A DNA stretch of 64,000 nucleotides from Russula earlei (lineage: Eukaryota; Basidiomycota; Agaricomycetes; Russulales; Russulaceae), in contig JAGFNK010000133.1 in the NCBI GenBank assembly GCA_025769875.1, forward strand, positions 52,061 through 116,060, written 5' to 3'. The notes beneath the pieces are model-generated. The model worked only from the letters and a program-made list of their open reading frames with translations, was not told where the DNA came from and made no database searches. Of the stretch, positions 46,585 through 56,600 are shown piece by piece (the first letter of the stretch is position 1; each line of letters starts with the position of its first letter). The position numbers and the translations under genes were made by a program.

Positions 46585-48347
46585 TTATGACCTAGTTGCT
46601 CCTGCAACTATGTTATTAGGCTTAGGCATTGTTGGGTACTGTCGGTGAAAGGCCTTTACAGCCTCTTTGGCTTTAATTAGGTTGGACGCGGGCTCCCAAG
46701 TGTTCTCTGCCACGGGGTACCCTTTCCATTGTACTAGGTATTGAATGCCTCTACGATTGGGGGAATGTCTGGACGCTAGGACTTTGTCCACTTCATACTG
46801 TTCCTCCCCTTCTACTATAGTAGGGGGGGGTTGTTTGAAGTTAGGGCCGTGGGCAGTGGTCTCTTTATACGGTTTGATCAGGGAATTATGGAAGACTGGG
46901 TGTATCCTCCATGTCTTTGGTAGTTCTAGGCGTACGTTGACTGGGTATGAGGTGACCACCTTGAAAGGTCCATATCGTCGAGGGGCTATCTTGGCTTTTG
47001 GGTGTGTTGTCCTCAGATTAGTGGCTTCTAGCCAGACTAAGTCTCCTGTCTTGAACTGGTACTTGGGGAAGTGGGAGCTGGGCTGTCCCATCAGTGCTGT
47101 GGCATTCCTGAGGGAGGCTGCGACCTCTTCTCTAAGTAGATCTAGTTGTTGCAGACGTTCCAGGACAGAAGGGAACTTGGTATTGAAACTGAAAGGGGGG
47201 GCAAACGTTGGATTGAAGCCGTACCATATTTCAAAGGGGGCTTTGTGGGTTGCACTATGGGTGCGTGCATTATGAGCAAACTCCATGAACTGGGACTAGT
47301 TCGGCCCAGTTATCCTGTTGGTGGTTACAGAAGATTCCTCAAATACTGTTCTAGTTCCTGGTTGACTCTTTCTGTTTCCCCATCTGACTGGGGGTGGTAT
47401 GCCGTGCTAAGGGAGGACTTAACATTTAGTTTCCTCCATAGTTCTTGGGTAACTTTTGCTGCGAACTGGGGACCTCGGTCGGAGATGATCTGAGTTGGTA
47501 ACCCTACTTGTCTCCACACGTTGTTCATGATTAGAGAGGCAGTATCTTCTGCATTGATGGTCTTGTGACATGGGGAGATGATGGTAGCTTTGCTAAAGCG
47601 GTCCACCACTACTAGTAGGCTGTCATACCCTTGAGAGAGGGGTAGATCGACAATGAAGTCCATGGTGATGCTGTCCCAGATCTTGCCCTGCAGGGGTGAT
47701 AGGGATTAGGGGTACGGTCGTTGTTGGGCGGTTCTTTGTGCTTTGACATATAGCACAACCATCTACATAGCTCTTGACAAATGTTAGCATTCCTGGCCAC
47801 CAATAGTTACGGCTTATTAGTTCGTAGGTCTTCCATTGACCCGGGTGGCCAGTGGCTAAGGAATCATGGTGTACTTTGAGGACTGTACGCCTTAGTGCGT
47901 CCGATCTTGGGACATAGACTTTTCCTTTGAAGAGAATCAGTCCTGTCTTCTAAGTTCCAGTCCTGTAAGCCTTTTGTAAGGCGACAGGGGGCCATTCTTC
48001 AGGATGGTTTCTAAGGCCCCTTTGACCTCTGGGTCATAGTCTTTGCTGGAACGTAGTTGTTTTCTTAGTTCGAAGTCTCCTATGGGTTCCGTTGTGGATG
48101 ATCGGGTTGCTCTAATTTTAAAAAATTGTTGGTCCAGTAGGACCTTTGCATCATTTTCATGCATCCCCTCTTTATAGTCTGGCCGCCTGGACAGACCGTC
48201 AGCTTTGTTTTGGGTTCCAGGGTGGTGTATAATGTGGAAATTGAATGCGCTAAGCAGCAAAGCCCACCGAGCTTGTCGTCGAGTGAGTTTCTGCTTCGAC
48301 ATGAAGTATGTGAGGTTGTTGTGGTCTGTCCACAATTCCACAGGGTG
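46585..48347 (-). pseudogene. Element 1 RNase H, integrase and chromodomain, frameshifted
   Basis: Pieces read in order on -. RNase H: ELWTDHNNLTYF, HHPGTQNKADGLSRR. Integrase zinc finger: HHDSLATGHPG, YWWPG, GCAICQ. Integrase core: [41 protein letters not shown]. Then a GDLVWL region and a chromodomain (YEVDKVLASR, YLVQWKGYP, NTWEPASNL). Frame changes occur near 47940, near 47690 and near 47330-47280. No single frame covers the integrase, so it is dead as read unless the indels are assembly errors. Confidence 0.9.
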
Positions 48348-48970
48348 TGTTGTAGTTTACCCCTTTCTTTGGTTTGTCCATAATCCTTCTCCCTATTGTT
48401 CTCCTTTATTGTCCTTGTCTCCATGGTTATGGTTTCATCCCTTGATGGTGATCCCCATTGTGTTCCACCTATCGTGTTTCATCTATTGTGTTTCACTTAT
48501 TGTGTTTCACCTATTGTTGAGTTACTTTTGCTATTGATCTACCTTTATCTATTGTTCTGCTTATAGTACTGTACAGCCTCGCTACATACAGTATTTAAGT
48601 GCCTGTAGAAGCTGGGGAATGCCCCAAGCTTAGCTTTGTCCCACTTCCTGTCGCATCCCTTTGCCCTGTACTATCTCTCAAAATCACAACTTGTGTTGTG
48701 CTGGCTTACACTTTGCTGAACCTGAGCTCATCACAAGGAACCTTCATGTTCCTCTTCCTCCTCTGCTTCTCTTTCATCATCCTCCTCTTCTGTAAAACCA
48801 GGAGATCAACTCTGTCTGTGGATTAGGTCACCCTTGACTTAGTCTTGAGACGCTAAACCCTTGATCCAGTCTCCTTGAGCCGGCCCCACTGAACACCTTG
48901 AACCAAGTCACAGGGACTTGGCCCCCATTGAACCTTGAGCTAACGCTCTTACGGCCACGATGCCGCAACA
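48348..48970. repeat. Solo LTR inside element 1 pol
   Basis: A 623-bp insert begins TGTTG and ends CAACA, with a 5-bp GGGTG on each side (48343-48347 and 48971-48975). Removing it with one GGGTG rejoins RT (GAKHPV) to RNase H (ELWTDH) in frame. A TATTTAAG box at ~48592 suggests + orientation. No coding capacity is seen. It is a different family from the LTRs of elements 1 and 2. Confidence 0.85.
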
Positions 48971-50514
48971 GGGTGTTTAGCACCTTCTAAGTAATGTTGG
49001 AAATGCCAAAGCGAAGAAACTATAGCCAGAAGCTCTTTGTCGTAGATCATATAGTTTCTCTGAGCGGGGTCTAATGATTTGGAGAAGTACGCCACTGGGT
49101 GGTACCGGTTTAGTTCATCCGGTTGTTCTAAAATGGAGCCGACTGCAAAGTCGCTTGCATCGCAGATCAAGCGGAATGGTCGTGAATGGTCAGGGAGCGC
49201 TAAGACAGGTGCCTTTGTGAATGCTTCAATAAGGATGCAGAAGGCTTTTTCCTCCTCGGACCCCCAATGAAATGGGTGGTCCTTCTTGGTTAGGTTAAAC
49301 AATGGTCGGGCCAAATGGGAATATTGGTGTATGAAACGTCTGTAGAAGTTACAAAAGCCTAAGAAGGCTTGAACTTCAGTGACATTACTAGGAGTTGGCC
49401 ATTGTGTGATGCCTATGAGTTTATCCGAGTCCATTGATATGCGTCCTTGTGAAATGTGTATGCCTAGATAGCTGATGGATGTTTGGCAGAAAGCGCACTT
49501 TTCTGGCTTTAGGTATAAGTCATGGTCTTGTAGGATTTTAAGGACTTTATGTGTCCATTGATCTAAGTCATGAATGGTGTTTGCAAGGATTAGTATATCG
49601 TCTAGATATACCACAACATGTCCTGTTGTGATCAGTGGTGCTAAGATATTATTCATGAATTGTTGGAATGTGGCTGGTGCATTACAAAGGCCGAAGGTCA
49701 TGATAAGTGGTTCGAAGAGGCCCAAGGGTGTCTTAAAAGCTGCGAGGTGTTCATCACCTTGTCGAAGGCGGATGTTGTTATATCCCCATCGTATGTTGAA
49801 CTTTGTGAAGTACTGTGCCCCTTGTAATTTGTCAATAAGGTCTGGGATTAATGGTAGGGGGTAGGCATCTTTGATGGTAGCGGCATTAAGTCCTCGATAG
49901 TCTTGTACTGGGCGAAGGGTACCTCCTTTCTTTTCCACAAAGAAGAATGGGCTAGCTATTGGTGCTTTGGAAGGGCGGATAGTCCCCCTTTTGAGATGTT
50001 CATCTAAATACTCCTTCAAGGCTATTAATTCCTTTGGAGTGAGTCTATAGATGCCACAGTCCCTACGCGAGGCTTCTGGTTTGAGGTTGATGGCATGATC
50101 CCATGGTGCATGAGCAGGGAGATGTTGGGAGGCTTGTTTGTCAAATACACTCTGCCAAATCTTAAAGTCAGTCGGGATTAGTTTCTCTAGGGGTTGTGTT
50201 GGCTGATTGTCCTTTGCCAACTTGGTAGAAGTTGTACTCTTTGCCTGGATCCGTAATGGGTGGTACTGGAAGGCATTATGAATGTGTTGATTGACAAGGG
50301 GTTCCTCCTTGTTCAGAGTGTCTCGAAATATTAACGCTGCTATGTGTTTGAATGATGGTTCTTCATCTTCTGGGATTGTGAGCGCTTTTATTGATCCTCC
50401 GTGTGTACTGTGGGTCGATGGGACTGTTATGGAGGGTTGTGTCATTACACATGTCGCCGGGCAGTTTTGTAATGTGATAGTGTCATTGGTCCAATTGATA
50501 TCTGGGTTATGGTG
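48949..50514 (-). CDS. Element 1 reverse transcriptase
   Basis: Open on - from the TGA at 50515 to the solo LTR. It copies the element RNA. Motifs are PIASPFFFVEKKGG, VQDYRGLN, FNIRWGYNN, MTFGLCNAPATFQ, the catalytic YLDDIL, YLGIHIS, and FLGFCNFYRRFI, followed by the start of RNase H (YDKELLAIV). It is in the same frame as the protease; only the TGA after GTDWL separates them. Its last residues derive from the solo LTR. Confidence 0.9.
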   Translation of the reverse strand, partial: HHNPDINWTNDTITLQNCPATCVMTQPSITVPSTHSTHGGSIKALTIPEDEEPSFKHIAALIFRDTLNKEEPLVNQHIHNAFQYHPLRIQAKSTTSTKLAKDNQPTQPLEKLIPTDFKIWQSVFDKQASQHLPAHAPWDHAINLKPEASRRDCGIYRLTPKELIALKEYLDEHLKRGTIRPSKAPIASPFFFVEKKGGTLRPVQDYRGLNAATIKDAYPLPLIPDLIDKLQGAQYFTKFNIRWGYNNIRLRQGDEHLAAFKTPLGLFEPLIMTFGLCNAPATFQQFMNNILAPLITTGHVVVYLDDILILANTIHDLDQWTHKVLKILQDHDLYLKPEKCAFCQTSISYLGIHISQGRISMDSDKLIGITQWPTPSNVTEVQAFLGFCNFYRRFIHQYSHLARPLFNLTKKDHPFHWGSEEEKAFCILIEAFTKAPVLALPDHSRPFRLICDASDFAVGSILEQPDELNRYHPVAYFSKSLDPAQRNYMIYDKELLAIVSSLWHFQHYLEGAKHPVAASWP

Positions 50515-50940
50515 TCATAGCCAATCAGTGCCTAGGATAATATCATGATCTCCTATGTTGGTAACAAGGAATTCTGCTTGTTCGTCATGTGTACCTCCCA
50601 TTGCTTTGATTTGTAGTCGTTGGATGGTGCTATATCTGATTAAACCATTTGTGTTTGTGGTGCCGTCTACATTCTGTGCTGGTAGGGGTTTTTGTAAGTG
50701 GCGGAGGTGGAGATTATGTTGGTTTACGAATTGCTCATGGATGATCATTCCTTCTGCTCCACTGTCTATGAGGGCACTTGCACCGATTTCCTTGCCACTG
50801 AGTTTCCCCACGAGTGTTACTTTCAAGGCTATGGAAGGGGATCTTATATTCTTTGTAAAGACTTTGAGGTAATTGATTTGTACGGGTATAGTAGCAATCT
50901 GTACCGTATTCCTTAGCGGTGCACTAAGGGGTTCTATCAA
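50515..50940 (-). CDS. Element 1 aspartic protease
   Basis: About 140 codons. The active-site ALIDSGAEGM and the flap-side DIILGTDWL mark a retropepsin that cuts Gag-Pol. It overlaps the Gag stop by 4 nt in the -1 frame, which could be a programmed shift or decay. The terminal TGA (50517-50515) interrupts what is otherwise a continuous protease-RT frame. Confidence 0.8.
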   Translation of the reverse strand: MIEPLSAPLRNTVQIATIPVQINYLKVFTKNIRSPSIALKVTLVGKLSGKEIGASALIDSGAEGMIIHEQFVNQHNLHLRHLQKPLPAQNVDGTTNTNGLIRYSTIQRLQIKAMGGTHDEQAEFLVTNIGDHDIILGTDWL

Positions 50941-52700
50941 AAATCCATAGGAGCAGAATGGGGACGCGGAATGTTAGCAGCGAGACTTTCTCGCCAAGTT
51001 ACAAGAGAGGCAATAGGAACGGGGTCTGTGTCTTTCTGTTCAGGTTGTTCTTCCTGAATGGTAGCTGAACGGACTGCAGTCTGCGAGGATTGTCCAGGGC
51101 GATGAGCACGGGTAGCGGCTTTCTTAGACCTGCAGTCTTTGGCCATGTGGTTAGGTTTGCTGCAGTAGTAGCACAGTTTCAACTCTGTGTGTCGTTGTTT
51201 CTCAGCCTTCGTGAGCGTGTTGCGTGGGGCATTGTTGTTCCAGCGTTGTTCACCTGGTTCTCCTTGATAGAGATTGATCTCTACTGGAGTATCTGGGTCA
51301 TTAGTACCTAGACCCCTTGTTCGTACTGGCGGTTTTCCTGTACGGAATGATGGTGACATCCACATGTGATACACTTGATCGAATTTGCGTGCCTTCTTGA
51401 CTAGTGCTGCCAAGGTGGTAGGCGCAGGCGTTATACCCAATATCTTGGTGTGAATCCCTTGATTCAGGTTACAGCAGAAAGCAAACATCTTAGTGTTCTC
51501 GTCTGCTTGGGAGCGGGTCGCATGATGGGACCACTTTTGGTACCATTCATTGAACGGGGTGTTGCCTTGTCGCAGGGAGTGCATTAAGGCATTTGATTCT
51601 AGTTGCGCGTCTGCTGGAATGAAGTGGTCAGCAAAAGCTGTCTTAAAGTCTTGCCAAGAGCCATAGTTGATTGGTTGTAAGGCCTGAGCCTTTGTCATTA
51701 GTTCTCGGGCCCATGTCCCTGCTGGGGTACCTATCTTGAAGTGAGTAAGGGCCGCTGCGACTCTTTTCCCTTCATCGGGAAATGAGTCCAGGTTGATGTA
51801 GTAGTAGTTGTCCAAGGCAGCCCAGAATGTCTCCGCATTCTCTGCTTTGCCATCAAAGGCTTCTGGGGCAGTCCCAATGATACGATTCTGTTGTACCTGG
51901 ACAGGAGCTGGTGCCGCCATCGGAGCGGGTTGTACAGGAGGTGGTGGCGGCGCTGGAGCTGGTGGTGTAAGGGGTGCCGGTGGTGCTGCCTGTGCAGGTG
52001 CTACCAGTGGTGGTGCTGGTGGTGCTGGTGGTGCTGGTATTGTTCGGACCCTGACTGGTGGAACAGGAGTTTGTGTTGTTCGTGTTGGAGATGGAGGTGG
52101 TGGCGGGGGCGCTGCTACTGTACATTGTCCTCCTGTTATCGGAGTGGGAAGATAACTTGGCTCTGGGGAGTCAAATCCTCCTGGTACTCTAGATGGGCCA
52201 GGTGTTGGAGTATTTCCTCGCACCAGGGTGAATACTCTGGCAACCTGTGATAAAACCCTTGATGCAGTTTCTACTGTAGCTTCAAGGGTGTGGGTAACTT
52301 CTGCTTGTTCCGCTTCCTCCTGAGCAGTCAAAAAATCGACTGGTTTGTGGTTTCGATATGTGAATAGTTCGAGGTTTCCACTCCAGTGAACTGTTTGGCC
52401 TTGGAATGTTGCAGTTCCAGTGAGGAGATCAAAAATGTGAAGGAAGGCGATTTCTGGGATGAGGGTTTGAAGGGTTTCTTGAGTAAGTTCGATGTCCTCT
52501 TTGTCCCGGTCCTTTCTTGCATCTAAGGTCCAGGGGTCATAAAGGGTATTGTATTGGGTGACCGACCGGTCTCTACAGTAGCCGCTGTAGTATTCCCCAG
52601 TGATATTATAGTCGACGTTGCGGAAGAAGACAGGAATTTGCAGTTGTTCACTTTCACTAAGGGGTCTTCGAGAAGTCTCTTCTTCCGGACTTTGGCTCAT
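50937..52700 (-). CDS. Element 1 Gag
   Basis: 587 residues. It forms the virus-like particle. The N-terminal ~200 residues are unlike other Gags (FFRNVDYNITGEYY). A Pro/Ala-rich linker follows, then the capsid core (FWAALDNYYYINLDSFPDE, WARELMTKAQAL, WQDFKTAFADHF) and a zinc knuckle CYYCSKPNHMAKDC. It is intact as a frame. Directly upstream, in the same frame, are TGA, TAG and the CKDPYC module. Confidence 0.85.
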   Translation of the reverse strand: MSQSPEEETSRRPLSESEQLQIPVFFRNVDYNITGEYYSGYCRDRSVTQYNTLYDPWTLDARKDRDKEDIELTQETLQTLIPEIAFLHIFDLLTGTATFQGQTVHWSGNLELFTYRNHKPVDFLTAQEEAEQAEVTHTLEATVETASRVLSQVARVFTLVRGNTPTPGPSRVPGGFDSPEPSYLPTPITGGQCTVAAPPPPPPSPTRTTQTPVPPVRVRTIPAPPAPPAPPLVAPAQAAPPAPLTPPAPAPPPPPVQPAPMAAPAPVQVQQNRIIGTAPEAFDGKAENAETFWAALDNYYYINLDSFPDEGKRVAAALTHFKIGTPAGTWARELMTKAQALQPINYGSWQDFKTAFADHFIPADAQLESNALMHSLRQGNTPFNEWYQKWSHHATRSQADENTKMFAFCCNLNQGIHTKILGITPAPTTLAALVKKARKFDQVYHMWMSPSFRTGKPPVRTRGLGTNDPDTPVEINLYQGEPGEQRWNNNAPRNTLTKAEKQRHTELKLCYYCSKPNHMAKDCRSKKAATRAHRPGQSSQTAVRSATIQEEQPEQKDTDPVPIASLVTWRESLAANIPRPHSAPMDF

Positions 52701-52703
52701 TCA

Positions 52704-53075
52704 CTATCGATGCCAACCTTGGTGCCACAGACAGTATGGGTCCTTGCAGAAGTAAGGGTGTTCTAGGGAGTGGCGGTGTTCTTCTGGTGTGCGATAATAG
52801 ATATGCCCAATAGAGCGTATGGGTTTGTAAAGGTTTTCCCCCTTTACCACTTCTGTGTAGGTTGCTGGTTGAACGGTGGGCTATGAGTCCCAAGACTTGT
52901 GCCAGACATGGGTGTAATGCCAATCTTTGTGCCAGTAGCAGTAGGGATCCTTGCAATAAAACAAAAATTGAAAAAGATGCTGATCCTTTCTTGTGAGATG
53001 AAAGATGTGTTTTCTGTGATCGTGTGGTTTGTAAAGGCCTTCGCCTTTCACTACTTCTGCGTAGGTGGCTACTGG
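52704..53075 (-). other. Two CKDPYC modules upstream of element 1 Gag
   Basis: Two ATG-less frames, 53075-52881 and 52880-52704, are in register with each other and with Gag and are separated by single stops. Each has ATY[AT]EVVKGE.LYKP at its start and [FY]CKDPYC.WH..WH at its end. This is a Cys/His pattern that could bind zinc. The same module stands once before Gag of element 2. I know no named domain that fits. Confidence 0.7.
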
Positions 53076-53079
53076 AATC

Positions 53080-53631
53080 CTATAGAGGGACGGTGGTCCA
53101 GTGAGTTGTGTCCCAGGGGTATGTGATGGTGTAGGCTGGGAGTAACGTGGGGATGCCCCTTTGTCGGATTTGAAGGTTTTGGGTAATGCAGAAATATTCT
53201 TCGGTGACGCCAGAGTATGTTATGGCCACACGGCCTTTCCAGAGAAAGCCTTCAAAGTCTAAAGGGTGCGGAGCGAATTGACTGATTTCCTCTATGGGGT
53301 GATCTATGCGAACAAAGGCTTGTGTCCGCGCGTGCCACAATTCTTTGCAATGATTTTTGAAGTCTAGTAACTCCCTACGTGTTCTATGGGGTAGAACTGA
53401 TCCTAAGTATGCTAATTCTGGAAAGTAGCACCGTAAACCAACTATGGATCCTGGGGGGGACTTGTTACTACTTGAATGTTCTACTAACGGAGTAGCAAAA
53501 GGGGTTAATCGACCGTGAGTATGAGGAAGCGGGACTGGGATAACAGGTGGAGTCAATGGTAACAGGTGGTCTACTCGGGAGCTTGAAACTGCAGAAGCAG
53601 AGCGGCAGCCTCTTCGTCTGTGAGAGGGCAC
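53080..53631 (-). CDS. Element 1 upstream frame d, unknown
   Basis: 183 codons with no recognised domain. The visible core is RTQAFVRIDHPIEEISQFAP followed by FEGFLWKGRVAITYSGVTEE. It overlaps the preceding frame by 61 nt. A similar pattern (T.xFV.I...I...FA..P...L.W) is found in the frame at 63623-63892, suggesting duplicated accessory segments. Whether it is translated is unknown. Confidence 0.4.
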   Translation of the reverse strand: MPSHRRRGCRSASAVSSSRVDHLLPLTPPVIPVPLPHTHGRLTPFATPLVEHSSSNKSPPGSIVGLRCYFPELAYLGSVLPHRTRRELLDFKNHCKELWHARTQAFVRIDHPIEEISQFAPHPLDFEGFLWKGRVAITYSGVTEEYFCITQNLQIRQRGIPTLLPAYTITYPWDTTHWTTVPL

Positions 53632-56600
53632 CAGAGTGGTTGATGCAGGAGGTGTCTATCTCCCGGGGTCCACAGGGTTATTCCTGGTGGTGTGGGGGGT
53701 GTGTTGGGTCGGAAGCCGCAGTTGCACACCTCCCTGAGACAGAGGCAGATGGCAGGGCGAGTTGGTGTGGGGGACCAAAGAGTGCGGATGCTGCTGGTCA
53801 GGGTTCGTCTCACTACAGGGGTGAGAGGTCGGCTGATGGTAGAGAGTTCTTCGGGGACAGGGGGACCAGTGTAAACTGCTGGCGGTGGAGAATAAAGCCC
53901 TGCAGGGTCTACGAGGTTCTGGGGGGCATCATGTTAAGGCTCCAAAGTGCCTTAAATAAGATCAATGGTCGCGTCTATAAACGCGTCCTACCAATGCAGA
54001 TATGCTTGAGTCAAGCAAGCAATACTCGTGGAGGGGAAGGAGTATTAGATCCTTCTAGAGTATGACAACAAGATGAGAGGGGCTCTGCAGACGGGGTAGG
54101 AGTCAACTGTTTGGGATTTGGCAAACTAAGTCGAGCTTAGGGCTCAACTGTTACGACTGGGGGCTTTATATAGCCCTACAGGGATAAGGTTTGTACTACT
54201 GTAGTACTAGTCGGTGCTATAGAAGCAAAACATGGCTCATAGAAGTGAGGTTGCTTCTATGTAAACGATCTCGGTGCTGGAAGCATTAAGTGCTTCCCCA
54301 ATCAAGGAATCAACGTACGTGGCGGTACAGGAACATCTGGGACAGAAGCAATGCTACTCATTGCTTCTTCAGTACATTTTCTGAAAGATACGATCAACGC
54401 GCTCCGAATGTGATATCAAGGAACATAAACGATCAAGATCTGACGCACGCATAATGCAAACGATGCAGTCCATAGTTCAGGTGTTCCGGCATCTTCCGGA
54501 CCCCAAACCACTCGGTAACATTACCCCTCCTTCAGATTGGTGGTCCCACACACCAACGATTCTAAAATCGAGTGGTGGGGTCAACGCCATCATCATCAAG
54601 GGGAGGAGGTGATGTGGTGAAGGTGTATCGGCCTTCTTCTGCTGCCTCATAGGCAGCCAATGCTGAGGCCACTATCGCCTCTGACTCCTCAGCAGTGGCT
54701 GAAGGAGATATGATCTGTGGGAGTCTGTCAGAGTCCCTAGGTAACCTCCGGACTGGAGGTGTGTCTGAGTGAAGAGGAGTCGTAGTGAAAGGTTCTTGAA
54801 AGGTCCTGGACCCTTCTCCTTTCGCTACCTGCAAAATGCGCGGGTTAGCAGTGTCCTCCCTCTCCTGGTCGGACTTCCTCTTCCTGCTCGGGTGTGCCTG
54901 TTCCCATCCTCGGTGGAAAGGGCATGATCTGATTGGTGTATAGGAACGATGATAGGGAGGCACTAGGCAATGTGAGGCAGCATCTGCTGCCAGTTGGTCA
55001 TGGCAATACTGGTGGGGCAGTGGACAGTACTTGTTAAAGTGTCCTACCTCGCCACAATACTTGCATCGGTTCCTTTTCCTCCTCCCTTCTATCATGTTCA
55101 GCTGCTGAGGCTCCGGAATGAAGTCAGCCGTTGCAGTAGACGCTTCCCCACTGCTGCTATAGGAATGGTAATAGATAGAGCTCTGGGGGGAAGGGTTTGG
55201 TGACACTTCCGATCCTGCTCCTCCTCGAAGGCGCATACCGGACATGGTTTGGAGGACGTTCATCTCCTCTTCCGAATACCCTTGCACCGTCGTAGGTGTG
55301 GGGCTGGCTGGTACTGGTTCTGGGTCAGAGGTAGCATACCCCTGAACGATGTCTGCCAAAGGCAGCTGAGGGACGAAGACGGGTAGAGGGGGAGTGGGCT
55401 GCCCAGCCCGATAGTTGGTGAGGAGTTCTTCAGCCCAGATACCTGGAGGGGTTTCTCCCTGGCTACAGCCTGCTTCAATGAACTCCCAGCAACGTGAGCG
55501 TACTTTGGCTGCTGCCATTCTCTCCTTGGCTTCAGCCCTGTCTCTCTCTACTCCTCGCTTCTCAGCTAGGTACTTGCTGAGCTTGTAGCGTAGCTGCTTC
55601 TCCTCTTCTTCAAGCACCTTATAGTTAGCTTCCAGCGTCTCTTGTAAGGTGTAAAGATGGTCTAAGCGGTAGAGTTCTGCCTGCAGCCCATAGTCGCCTA
55701 GCAGGTAGAGGGTCTGTCTCCAGCGCCCTTCAAACTGCCTCTCTGTATCGAAGCAGTCTAAGTCATGTTCGTCTTGGCCATAGTTATAGAGGTTGTAACA
55801 AGGGGTGGCCTGGAGGATCTCGCCATAGTCTGCATGGCCTTCTCCATTCTTCCCCCTCACTCTCGGCTCTCCCAAGGCAACGTCATAGGCCACATACCTG
55901 GCTGGTTTGTTGCCCCAAGTCATGCCATCAGGGATGTCAATCCCTGTGTGGTGTCTGTCAGCGTCCCATCGTACCCAAGGCTCTCCAGGGTGGGCATCCT
56001 GGGCAAGAGTGCTGGTGGGGGACGTCGCATCCCAATCCCCAGGCTGAACGTCGACTTGGTCAGCAGGGGGTCCAAACTCGAGAGGACGCATATCTGCTTC
56101 TCCTTCTCCAGTGTTATGTTCATCCATTCCTTGGAAGAAGGCGAGGAGGGAAGCATCGGGAGTGGTGATTTCAAGTGGCCCCTCTACACCAGAGAGGTCG
56201 GATTGGGGAACGATTTCATTAGTGGGAGTTTGGGACATTTGTGAGCGACAATATGGGGATGAGGAAGTAGAGGGCATCTTTCGCTGGACTTTTATAACCC
56301 GTATGGCTGTGGGGTTCTTTCTGTGATATTCCTCTATTAGTCTAGACGCTTTGATGTTCTCTACTGGCTCCCAAGAGTCATGGGCTTCGGAGTACCCTTC
56401 CCACCGGACTTGATACTCTAGTTGTTTCCTCCTTCCAGTTCGTCTCGAACCTAAAATCGTTGCTACTTCATATTCCTCTTCTCCTTCCACCAATTCTGCT
56501 TCTGGATTGGTGTAGTTGGCCCCATGCTCCTCGGTTTCCTTGTAAGGTGTCAATAAGGAGGCATGAAACGCGTTATGGATCCTCCAGCGGCTAGGGAGAT

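Noticed and set aside
48340..48975. hAT-type insertion with an 8-9-bp duplication ACAGGGTGT
   Set aside because: No terminal inverted repeats fit that reading. TGTTG...CAACA with a 5-bp GGGTG duplication is a cleaner solo-LTR explanation.
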